This document shows, piece after piece, positions 6,572 to 13,351 of a DNA stretch of 18,165 nt. The DNA is taken from positions 1 through 18,165 of the forward strand of contig JAUVJT010000020.1 of the NCBI GenBank assembly GCA_030592225.1, written 5' to 3'. This DNA is from Candidatus Stahliibacteriota bacterium (GTDB taxonomy: Bacteria; Hydrothermota; Tepidihabitantia; B3-TA06). Under the pieces are notes generated by a model that made no database searches, was not told the origin of the DNA, and was given only the letters and a program-made list of their open reading frames with translations. Within the stretch, counting starts at the first letter, position 1; every line of letters begins with the position of its first letter. Both the position numbers and the translations under genes were made by a program.

Positions 6572-6937
6572 ATGAAAAAGCTCATAACCCTGATACTGGG
6601 AACTCTAGTCATAGGTGTCATTCTTCTGGCCCCTACCCCCTTGCAAGCAGCCCAAGGAGAAACCACTGAGTGGACTTGGGGGCATTATGTAAAGCTTGAA
6701 GGTGGGCTGTGGGAATTCCATTGCGACGGCTCAGGTGATCGTAAGTGTGCACTATGGGATGACGGAACGCGAGTTTGCAGTATGCCAATAGACGAACTGC
6801 CGGGCTATGTTGGGGCTGACGATGATAACTACTACTTTGATGCTACTGAGTGCGATGGAATGGTACTGAATGCCGATAGCGGTGATATACCTATGGTTGT
6901 TCCCAAAGGTACGTACACCTTGGAACTTTGTCCTTGA
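6572..6937 (+). CDS. Small secreted cysteine-containing protein, unknown
   Basis: I do not recognise this 121-residue protein. It has a clear signal peptide (MKKLITLILGTLVIGVILLAP, probable cleavage after LQA or LQAA near residue 26-27) and an acidic mature part of about 95 residues rich in Gly, Asp and Trp. Cys residues fall at about 51, 59, 69, 94 and 120, the last next to the C-terminal Pro; an odd number could leave one free for a partner or a thiol exchange. AAAGGAGA lies about 5 nt before the ATG. Its TGA stop overlaps the TTG start of the next gene, a beta-propeller/thioredoxin-like protein, so the two are probably made together. The arrangement recalls Bacteroidetes loci where small Cys-bearing NVEALA-type secreted peptides sit beside 6-bladed propeller proteins, but no NVEALA motif is present, so this is analogy only. 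Confidence 0.75.
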   Translation: MKKLITLILGTLVIGVILLAPTPLQAAQGETTEWTWGHYVKLEGGLWEFHCDGSGDRKCALWDDGTRVCSMPIDELPGYVGADDDNYYFDATECDGMVLNADSGDIPMVVPKGTYTLELCP

Positions 6938-8580
6938 CAAAGGTTAAATCATGCACCAAGGGTCGGGTTTATCCGACCCTTGGTGTCATTAATTTTTTAT
7001 TGCTATGCATTTTCACGCCAACGTTATGCATATCTGCTTTGAGAATCGAAAAAACTCATGAACTCTGGGTAAGGGATTTTTACACTTCAACTCCTAGCAG
7101 AATTACAGGCCTCTCGATGTGGACTCCGATTAAGTCAGGGTACGTGCTTAGAACCCCTTTTAGGGTATATTTCTATTCCCATGAACTTACGCTTACCCAC
7201 AGTGTGAAAGTCGGGGAGTCCAGTTCTTTAGGGGTTCGGGACCTTGTTATTGCTGATGATACTCTGCTTTATCTTCTGGAGTCTGGGTATATAGACCAAT
7301 ACGATTTAAGGGGCGAGCTTTTGCACCGATGGCGTTATCCTTCTCACCGCATATGGGGTCAAAATCTTGCAATTAATAACACCAAGTTAATCATAGGCGG
7401 ACATAAATATTGGTTTGCTTCTCCAAAAATAATTCCTGAATTCTTGCTTTACGATCTTAAGGCCGCTGACGATCCCATTACTTTTACGGAGTTTTACCCT
7501 GATTCATTGCTTGAGTCGCTTGAGGAGGACGTTGACAAACTTCTATCTGTAAGTGTCGCGTCCTTTAAGGACGGGTTCGTAGTGGTTGGCAATGCGAGTC
7601 CTCAGGTTTTTATATTCTCGCACTCAGGCCAGTTGCAAGAGGAAATAAACGACACACCTCCAGGGTACAAAGGAATCTTCGATGCACCCAGGTTTGATTT
7701 CCAGCGAGCTGTTCGGGACAGAATTTACACCAAGGAATGGAATGACTCCTGGGATTACACTGCTGGTTGGTCGAGGATTCGCGTGATTGACGATAGTTTA
7801 CTTATCGTTCCGCGTCGGATTAACAGACCATACTACGTTGACATATACAACCTTAGAAGAAAACATTTTGTTCAGCGTCTGCAAAGCGATGCTCCATTAA
7901 TAGGAGCCTCGAATGGACGCTTGTTTTTTGCAGATTCGCTAGGTGAGAGTTTTTTGAAGATCTCTACTTACCAAATCGTAGCAGAGGGAAGTTCCTTTGG
8001 TGAGCCTCCTGATTCGGTGGTTGAGGATCATGGTTGTAGCTTATGTGGCCGTGAACTTAGCCGGTATAAATATGTAGAAACCCCTAAAGAGAAGATTAAC
8101 GAAGTAGACACCATAGGCGCGGGCGAAGACAGATTAGCTTTTGTACTTGGTAACCGTTCTTTTGAACCTGATAGCCTATTGCGATTTTGCCTCAGTGACA
8201 AGAAGAATATGTTCGTTTTCATCTCCCCTGATGGCATCGGAGGAGATGGGGTTCTGATCGATTCCCTTTCGCAATGTTTGGAAGGAAAGCCTAATTGGAT
8301 GTTAACTACCATTGTTTGTTACTCCAAACCAGAAGAACTAACTCTGTATCTGCTTGACCTACCTGGCGATCAAATACTCATCAATCAAAATGTAGCAATA
8401 CCCGATTCAACCATGGCGCTCTCCGATTTAGGTTTGCCACCCATAGTACTTGCCTTCAACGAAGGAGGTAAGCGATTCATCGCAGGCTATTCATTAGCTC
8501 CCAACTACGATCCTGGAAAGAAACAAAAAGGTATTACTTTTGAGGAGTTCCTTAAGGAGTGCGGGATCATCGAACAGTAG
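6934..8580 (+). CDS. Exported beta-propeller protein with thioredoxin-like C-terminal domain
   Basis: This protein of about 548 residues has no assigned function. The start is taken as TTG at 6934, whose last two bases overlap the TGA of the preceding gene (TTGA); TTG at 6928 is also in frame. The N-terminus has five Lys/Arg, then LGVINFLLLCIFTPTLCISA, a signal peptide or anchor. Residues about 45-350 look like a propeller: repeated strands such as LVIADDTLLYLLESGYIDQYDL, DGFVVVGNASPQVFIFSHSG, RIRVIDDSLLIVPR and NGRLFFADSLG. A CSLC pair follows at about 368-371. Residues about 400-525 suggest a thioredoxin-like fold (NMFVFISPDG, then TTIVCYSKPEE, then LGLPPIVLAF resembling a cis-Pro loop, then GGKRFIAGYSL), but DGIG occupies the place of the CxxC, so redox activity is doubtful. 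Base composition looks lower in GC than the neighbours. Confidence 0.72.
   Translation: MTKVKSCTKGRVYPTLGVINFLLLCIFTPTLCISALRIEKTHELWVRDFYTSTPSRITGLSMWTPIKSGYVLRTPFRVYFYSHELTLTHSVKVGESSSLGVRDLVIADDTLLYLLESGYIDQYDLRGELLHRWRYPSHRIWGQNLAINNTKLIIGGHKYWFASPKIIPEFLLYDLKAADDPITFTEFYPDSLLESLEEDVDKLLSVSVASFKDGFVVVGNASPQVFIFSHSGQLQEEINDTPPGYKGIFDAPRFDFQRAVRDRIYTKEWNDSWDYTAGWSRIRVIDDSLLIVPRRINRPYYVDIYNLRRKHFVQRLQSDAPLIGASNGRLFFADSLGESFLKISTYQIVAEGSSFGEPPDSVVEDHGCSLCGRELSRYKYVETPKEKINEVDTIGAGEDRLAFVLGNRSFEPDSLLRFCLSDKKNMFVFISPDGIGGDGVLIDSLSQCLEGKPNWMLTTIVCYSKPEELTLYLLDLPGDQILINQNVAIPDSTMALSDLGLPPIVLAFNEGGKRFIAGYSLAPNYDPGKKQKGITFEEFLKECGIIEQ
6954..6999 (+). promoter_or_regulatory. Strong hairpin and T-rich tract inside start of propeller gene
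   Basis: A perfect 13-bp stem (6954-6966 with 6973-6985, CACCAAGGGTCGG/CCGACCCTTGGTG) with a 6-nt loop is followed by TCATTAA and six T residues. It would be called a terminator of the small secreted-protein gene, but it lies about 20 nt inside the overlapping propeller gene. It could terminate most transcripts after the first gene (attenuation) or protect the 3' end of the short mRNA. The spacing of the T-tract makes termination less than certain. Confidence 0.65.
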
Positions 8581-8596
8581 GTTCCTTCAACAGAAC

Positions 8597-8624
8597 TTGA
8601 CATCTCTCAGCCTTCTCTTAAACT
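8597..8624 (+). promoter_or_regulatory. Promoter of TolB-like/HEAT operon
   Basis: TTGACA (8597-8602), 16 bp and TAAACT (8619-8624), followed by a ribosome-binding site AAAGGAGG at 8633-8640. It starts only 16 nt after the stop of the propeller gene, so the two-gene unit 8646-11158 is separately transcribed. Confidence 0.73.
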
Positions 8625-8645
8625 AATGTATTAAAGGAGGTTTTA

Positions 8646-9665
8646 ATGTTCAACAACGGTCGAATGGTTATACGCATACTTATTTGTATGCTGACGGCGG
8701 CAGGGATATTCTGCAACCGCGATGATATAGACTGGGGGGAGCACCCGTCCTACATCGTCGCAACAGACACCATCTCAAAGATATACGTGCTTGACGATAC
8801 CGGCGGGGTAATTACATCTATCTCTCCCCTGCAGGACAGCATGACGGGCATATGGTCTCCCACCCTCATCAATGGCAGCGAAGAACTGGCATTCCTCAGC
8901 CGCTCCAAACCCGGCTATCCTCCCTATCTGTACGTTACCGATCGCAGCGGAAAAAAACTCACGGCCTATGAGATTGGATCCCTTTCGGATCTCGACGGTT
9001 CACCCACATACCCCGAACTGGTGTTTGTCAGCGGAGACCGCATATCCATTCTGGATACGGAGGATGAAAAGACCTCCACTTTATTCAACGACACTGAAAT
9101 GGAAAGCGAAGCGGTGGATAGCATATTCTTCCGCCAGGTTATGGCACCTGCATTCTCTCCAGATGGCGAGGTTGTGGCCTTCATGCAACTGGGCTATTAT
9201 CATGACAATCCTGGAGGTCAGATTGTTGAAGTTCCTCGAATGGATATCGGGGTGGTCAATCGTGACGGAACCGGCTATCGCCTGCTTACTGCCGATATGA
9301 ACGACCCTTTTTCTGCATCAACGAAATGGCTCAAGCTATGCTGGACCCGGGACGGCAACTGGCTTTTGGCGATTACGTCTGATGCAGACAGAATCGGAAC
9401 CATCTATGTGATAGGTTACGAAGAGAGTGCAACCGAGGTGTCAATAACCCTCCTCGACAGAGACTGGTTCGACAGCTACAGCTACGTAACCCCGTCTCCT
9501 ACAGGGGACACGTTGCTGCTGGGAACTACCCCAAATCACGCAGACCTTTACGTGCTGGAATTCCATGGAGAAGGAACCATATTCAATCTAGGAAGCCAGG
9601 TCTCAGGTAAACTGACAACCGCTGAGGTTTATGCCGATCCCGACTGGGGGCCTGGTACTCAATGA
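8646..9665 (+). CDS. Exported TolB-like (PD40) beta-propeller protein
   Basis: This 339-residue exported protein carries WD40-like/TolB-type propeller repeats. The N-terminus MFNNGRMVIRILICMLTAAGIFC is a signal sequence ending in a Cys at about residue 23; the lipobox (GIFC) is poor, so lipidation is uncertain. Blades are marked by FSPDGEVVAFMQLGYY followed by IGVVNRDGTGYRLLT (about 175-218), WTRDGNWLLAITSD followed by GTIYVIGYE (about 236-260), and PSPTGDTLLLGT followed by ADLYVLEF (about 283-308). These S/T-P-D-G-x-x-hydrophobic-A/L-F signatures are typical of PD40 repeats. It has no protease domain, so it is a repeat-only binding protein. AAAGGAGG lies 5 nt before the ATG. Its TGA overlaps the ATG of the HEAT gene (ATGA), so the two are translationally coupled and probably work together in the envelope. 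Confidence 0.8.
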   Translation: MFNNGRMVIRILICMLTAAGIFCNRDDIDWGEHPSYIVATDTISKIYVLDDTGGVITSISPLQDSMTGIWSPTLINGSEELAFLSRSKPGYPPYLYVTDRSGKKLTAYEIGSLSDLDGSPTYPELVFVSGDRISILDTEDEKTSTLFNDTEMESEAVDSIFFRQVMAPAFSPDGEVVAFMQLGYYHDNPGGQIVEVPRMDIGVVNRDGTGYRLLTADMNDPFSASTKWLKLCWTRDGNWLLAITSDADRIGTIYVIGYEESATEVSITLLDRDWFDSYSYVTPSPTGDTLLLGTTPNHADLYVLEFHGEGTIFNLGSQVSGKLTTAEVYADPDWGPGTQ

Positions 9666-11158
9666 GAATTACGCTGGGATTATTGTTAATCCTGCCATTG
9701 ACTGTTACGGCCTCGAACGAATCTGAAGTCGCTATTAGGCACAAGTGGCTCGCAGACGTTGCGCAGCGTTCCTTCAATATTCTTGAACGCGAGCTTGCTG
9801 CGAGCAAATCCATAGACGTCAGGGTGCAGGCCGGTCTCGCTCTTCTGCCGTACAATCCCTATAAAATCTCAACCACCCTCCTTCAGACACTGCAAGAAGG
9901 CAGAGCCAGCTCCGTGCTTGCCGACTCCACCGTGGACAAACTTGTTCCCTACCTTTCTCCAAGACTCGTTCGGTACGCCAGACGCGCTGAACGCAAGAAC
10001 CCGACCCCGCGATGGGCGTTAAGACTCCTGGTTTACGTGGGCGAGGAGCAGGACATTGCAACCATGGAACGTTACTTCACCTCACCTGCGGCAGATCATG
10101 AGATGATAGGCTTGCTTGCCAATTACGGAAGGCAAGCCATCCCGCTTGCCGAGAAGCTGATGCATCGTTCTTCCGACGAATCGTGCCGCGCCGCTATTTT
10201 GATTACCGAGCTTGCCGATACCGCCCACTACGATGAGATGGAACTCTACGGCAAAAACAATCTCTGTCTTGCCTGGAATTTTGCCGAGCTTGAGCCGGAA
10301 CGCGCGCGGCCTCTGATATTTGCCCATCTTGAATCGGATAACGCCGATGACCGCAGGGATGCCGTGTACGCGGCGGGAACCATCGGGGACTCAGCCTACC
10401 TGTCCCGTTTGACCGAATTGCTGGCGGATCCGGATACGTTAGTTGTCTGTAACGCGGCGTTCGCTCTGGGGTTCTATGGTGATACGAGCGGCGCTATGAT
10501 TCTCAGACAGGCTGCATCGGATACGGTCAGCGCCCTGGGCGTTCACTGTGAGCGGCTTCTTTCAAACCTGCCCTCCTCACTCATCCAGCCGGTTTTGCAT
10601 AACCTCCTTTCTGCCGATTGCGACGCGGCGACCCGCAGAGCGGCTAATGCGGCGGGTAAAATGAAGGATTCATCCGCGCTGCCCTGCCTTATAAATCTGC
10701 TCGAGGAAGACAGGCGCTCGCTGCAGCGCGCCGGTATTGATGCCCTGGCACAGATAGGGGATACCTCGGCGCGCGGCTGCATTCGTCCTTTTCTGGCAGA
10801 TGAGAATCTTACCATCAGGATAAGAGCCGTACTTGCCCTGGGAGCGCTTGCCGACACCGCGGCAGTAGCTAAACTCAGCATCATGCTTTTCTGGGAGGTC
10901 GGCCCAAAGGGAGAGCAGGGTTGGATTCGCCATCCCATCGTGGACGCCCTGGTGATGATTGGCGATACATCGGCCCTGCCCGCTTTGGCACTTATGCTCA
11001 ATGAAGGAGATCCTTATCTTGCGCTGAAGATACTCAAGATGTTTGAGGAGAAGGCTCCTGATGATTATATCCCCTATGTTGAGCCGCTCCTGGAATCAAC
11101 CTTTGCCCCGCTGCGCGTGCAGGCCGCAACCGCTATCCTGGCCATGGCCCGGCGCTAG
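9662..11158 (+). CDS. Secreted HEAT-repeat protein
   Basis: This 498-residue protein begins with a signal peptide (MRITLGLLLILPLTVTAS) and is otherwise a chain of alpha-helical HEAT-like (PBS-lyase-type) repeats of about 30 residues. Clear repeats include DNADDRRDAVYAAGTIGDSAYLSRLTELL, DPDTLVVCNAAFALGFYGDTSGAMIL, DAATRRAANAAGKMKDSSALPCLINLL, DRRSLQRAGIDALAQIGD and NLTIRIRAVLALGALADTAAVAKL; the quoted periods share R/N-x-A-x-x-A-L-G/A and a D-S/T-x-A turn. Such solenoids are protein-binding scaffolds; no catalytic motif is seen. The ATG at 9662 overlaps the stop of the TolB-like gene by 4 nt, and no separate promoter was found. Its TAG stop lies at the border of the repeat element at 11158-11312, so the C-terminus may have been reshaped by that element. 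Confidence 0.83.
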   Translation: MRITLGLLLILPLTVTASNESEVAIRHKWLADVAQRSFNILERELAASKSIDVRVQAGLALLPYNPYKISTTLLQTLQEGRASSVLADSTVDKLVPYLSPRLVRYARRAERKNPTPRWALRLLVYVGEEQDIATMERYFTSPAADHEMIGLLANYGRQAIPLAEKLMHRSSDESCRAAILITELADTAHYDEMELYGKNNLCLAWNFAELEPERARPLIFAHLESDNADDRRDAVYAAGTIGDSAYLSRLTELLADPDTLVVCNAAFALGFYGDTSGAMILRQAASDTVSALGVHCERLLSNLPSSLIQPVLHNLLSADCDAATRRAANAAGKMKDSSALPCLINLLEEDRRSLQRAGIDALAQIGDTSARGCIRPFLADENLTIRIRAVLALGALADTAAVAKLSIMLFWEVGPKGEQGWIRHPIVDALVMIGDTSALPALALMLNEGDPYLALKILKMFEEKAPDDYIPYVEPLLESTFAPLRVQAATAILAMARR

Positions 11159-11312
11159 GAGCTTGTCTGAGAATAACTACAAAGAACACAGAGGGCACAA
11201 AGCGGAATTCAACCAGTCAAGGTAAGATATGTATATGCGTAGCTTGAGAGGATCGAGTCTTTTTCTTAATCGGTGGAATCTGTGGTTTATTCGACATTCT
11301 CGGACAGCTTCC
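11158..11312. repeat. MITE-like interspersed repeat copy 2 between convergent genes
   Basis: The gap between two converging genes is filled by a 155-bp element with imperfect inverted ends: GGAGCTTGTCTGAGAAT (11158-11174) and ATTCTCGGACAGCTTCC (11296-11312). The similarity continues inward: CACAGAGGGCAC lies near 11185, and the reverse complement of 11265-11288 contains CCACAGATTCCACCGATTAA, the kind of short ACCACAGA-type repeat seen between genes in many uncultured bacteria. A TAG abuts each end: TAG of the HEAT gene at 11156-11158 and TAG of the FMN-binding remnant at 11314-11312 on the other strand. No transposase is encoded. The left and right ends match those of the copy at 4303-4436. 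Confidence 0.6.
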
Positions 11313-11581
11313 TAGGGGGTAAAGGTCTTCATTACCGCGTTCTTGATTGCGTTGGAGGTAACGGTTGCGCCTGACACCGCGTCTACTGCCTGAATTTCCT
11401 CAGTTGAAGAAAGACCTGTAAAGAGATCGAGGAATCCGGGCGCGCAACACTGGGAGCCGATGCCGGTGGTTTCATTGAACCCTTCACGGGGAATCTCGAC
11501 TCGTGTGATTACTCCATCTTTGAGACGGACGATGACCTTGAACTCTCCGGCATACCCCTGGGCGAGAGCCGTTCTAGTCAG
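11312..11581 (-). pseudogene. FMN-binding-domain remnant in frame after rnfG stop
   Basis: Directly after the TGA of rnfG the same frame stays open for 89 codons to a TAG at 11314-11312. The translation contains a full FMN_bind core: QGYAGEFKVIVRLKDGVITR, then FNETTGIGSQ, FLDLFTGLSS and DAVSGATVTSNAIKNAVM. SGAT at residues 70-73 is the motif whose Thr carries covalent FMN in this family. No ATG, GTG or TTG starts the frame; the only possible near-start is CTG at 11581, and no ribosome-binding site precedes it. It is either the cut-off tail of a two-domain RnfG-like protein, a fragment of a second flavoprotein, or the product of stop readthrough. The sequence TGACTGACTAG at the junction puts a stop in all three frames, which favours a true end. 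Confidence 0.7.
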
Positions 11582-12235
11582 TCAAGAACCGGTCTGGGGT
11601 GGAGCCTGGGTTTCTTGGGATTCTTCTACACGCTCTGGTTCGGTGGATGATGTATCCTCGGCTGCAGCTTCGCTGTCGCCGTCACCCAGATAGGGCACCC
11701 AGCGCTCCACGCCTTCGCGCACGCCTGCGGTCACCGCGTTGGAAGATATGGTGGCCGCGGTGATGGCTTCTATCTTGCCGCCTTCCTTGGTCAGGAATAT
11801 CTCGTCAAGCTCCAATCCCTCGAACTGATCGCGGAACTCATCGGTGGTTACGTTGGCGCCCAGACCCGGGGTCTCGGTCATACCTTCTGCAGCCGACGCC
11901 ACCCGGATGGCGGTAACCGTGGAGTCCATCCTCAAGCCTACCATGGTTTCCACCGGCCCGGCATAGCCTTTGGGAGTAACGGTAAACACCAGACCTATCC
12001 TGTCGCCCCGGGCATCCAGTCCGTGGTAGATGACCGAGGTATCGGTTCCTTCTATCAGGGTGTCAGGCTCAAAGCTCTCCGCCTCAGGTAAAAGGGTAGT
12101 CAAGGCGTCCTGCCTGGCTCGCTTGGCTTGCTCGGCAATCACCGGTGACGTAAAACCGTACACCACCCCGAGCAGACCTGCCGACCCCAGAACCACCCCC
12201 AGCATCACCAGAATCATCTTGACTTCGAGCTTCAT
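11582..12235 (-). CDS. rnfG: Rnf complex subunit RnfG, FMN-binding
   Basis: RnfG is the periplasmic/extracytoplasmic flavoprotein subunit of the Rnf ferredoxin:NAD+ oxidoreductase, which couples electron transfer to ion pumping. The 217-residue product has one N-terminal membrane helix (MILVMLGVVLGSAGLLGVVYGF) and an FMN_bind domain at about 88-182: KGYAGPVETMVGLR, then GMTETPGLGANV and EAITAATISSNAV. The FMN-accepting Thr would be T162; the usual S/T-G-A-T is here T-A-A-T, a mild change. The last 35 residues are a Pro/Glu/Ser/Thr-rich tail that looks like an interdomain linker, and an in-frame TGA is followed by another FMN_bind domain. The ATG overlaps the stop of rnfD by 4 nt (ATGA). RnfG is normally followed by rnfE, rnfA and rnfB; here the cluster ends. 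Confidence 0.88.
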   Translation of the reverse strand: MKLEVKMILVMLGVVLGSAGLLGVVYGFTSPVIAEQAKRARQDALTTLLPEAESFEPDTLIEGTDTSVIYHGLDARGDRIGLVFTVTPKGYAGPVETMVGLRMDSTVTAIRVASAAEGMTETPGLGANVTTDEFRDQFEGLELDEIFLTKEGGKIEAITAATISSNAVTAGVREGVERWVPYLGDGDSEAAAEDTSSTEPERVEESQETQAPPQTGS

Positions 12236-13281
12236 TTGCGCTCCTTTCTCTTCTTCCGCTGACCCAGAATCTTCGGTCTCGTGTATTTATCAATCAACGG
12301 CGTGGCCACGTTCATAAGCAGAATGGAGTAACTGACCCCCTCGGGATAGCCTCCCCATAATCGAATCAATATCGTGAGTATCCCGCACCCTATTCCGAAT
12401 ATCCACTGACCCGCAGGCGTTACCGGCGTGGTTGAGTAATCGGTGGCCATGAACAAAGCGCCCAGCATGAGACCGCCCGACATGAGGTGAAACCATGGGG
12501 TTACCGGCGTGCCCTTAAACACCCAGGCAAGCAAAGCGCCCAGGAAGACGGTGCCGATGTACGCTGCCGGAATGCGCCAGTCTATCACGCGCATCACTAT
12601 CAAGATGACCGCCGGTATCAGCAGCAACAAAACCGAAGTCTCGCCCAGCACGCCGCCCACCCTGCCGAAAAACAGAGCCTTTAAGGTTTCCGGGGAGTTG
12701 AGCGCTTCGGCAACCGCGACGTCGCCGATGCCCTTTATTTTTTGCACCACACCCAGAGGGGTGGCTCCGGAAAAGGCGTCCACGTTAATCCCTGACGTCG
12801 TCCCCAGACCTTCTCTTAATATCCAGCCCGAGGTCATCTTTCCGGGCCAGGAAGCCATAAGGAACGCACGACCCGCCAGAGCCGGGTTCATGAAATTGTG
12901 ACCCAGACCGCCGAACATCGCCTTCACGATGATGATGGCGAACGCCGAACCCACTGCCGCCATCCACAAGGGTGCGGTGGGAGGCAGATTGTAGGCCAGG
13001 AGCATTCCGGTGATGATGGCCGAGCCGTCAAGACAGCTATCCAGCGGCCGCTTGAACGCAAGGTTCATGAGGAACTCGGCTCCTATGGCGGTTGCCACGG
13101 CGATGAGCACCAGCCACAGGGAGCGCAGGCCAAAGAAGTAAATTGCGCCGCCCAGGGCAGGCAGCAGCGCAATGGTAACCACAAACATCACCTTGCGTAC
13201 GCTGAAGGGAGCCTTGAAGTGCGGGGACGGGGAGACTATGAACTTGCGGGTGTTGCGGGTATTCTTGACCTCTGAGTTCAT
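12232..13281 (-). CDS. rnfD: Rnf complex subunit RnfD
   Basis: RnfD is the large integral membrane subunit of the Rnf complex, related to NqrB, and carries a covalent FMN. The 349-residue product has about eight to ten hydrophobic helices and the family landmarks SPSPHFKAP near residue 17, DGSAIITGMLLAYNLPP near 85-101, GLGHNFMNPALAGRAFL near 125-141, DAFSGATPLG at 168-177 with T174 as the expected FMN site, and GGYPEGVSYSILLMN near 310-324. The C-terminus is strongly basic (GQRKKRKERK), consistent with a cytoplasmic end. AAAGGAG lies 5 nt before the ATG. It follows rnfC after a 70-nt gap with no promoter or terminator and overlaps rnfG by 4 nt, so the three genes form one operon. Confidence 0.93.
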   Translation of the reverse strand: MNSEVKNTRNTRKFIVSPSPHFKAPFSVRKVMFVVTIALLPALGGAIYFFGLRSLWLVLIAVATAIGAEFLMNLAFKRPLDSCLDGSAIITGMLLAYNLPPTAPLWMAAVGSAFAIIIVKAMFGGLGHNFMNPALAGRAFLMASWPGKMTSGWILREGLGTTSGINVDAFSGATPLGVVQKIKGIGDVAVAEALNSPETLKALFFGRVGGVLGETSVLLLLIPAVILIVMRVIDWRIPAAYIGTVFLGALLAWVFKGTPVTPWFHLMSGGLMLGALFMATDYSTTPVTPAGQWIFGIGCGILTILIRLWGGYPEGVSYSILLMNVATPLIDKYTRPKILGQRKKRKERK

Positions 13282-13351
13282 CTGGTCTCCTTTTGGTTCC
13301 CGTAAGAATCTCGACAGGGGGTAAGGAAGGAAGTTGGTGTGTTACCGGGCA

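Noticed and set aside
6934..6955. TTGACA at 6934-6939 as a promoter of the propeller gene
   Set aside because: At the 16-bp spacing the downstream hexamer is CCAAGG and no -10 is found at 15-18 bp; the bases are the end of one gene and start of the next.
7531..7558. TTGACA inside the propeller gene
   Set aside because: The hexamer at the right distance is TGTCGC, unlike a -10, and no gene starts after it.
11582..11584. General reassignment of TGA as a sense codon
   Set aside because: Several genes end in TGA at sensible places (6935-6937, 9663-9665, 17847-17849, 14857-14855) with downstream genes overlapping at the stop, so TGA is a normal stop here.
12898..13275. Plus-strand frames opposite rnfC, rnfD and rnfG
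   Set aside because: They are reverse-strand shadows of the rnf genes, rich in Arg/Gly/His/Gln, without start signals.
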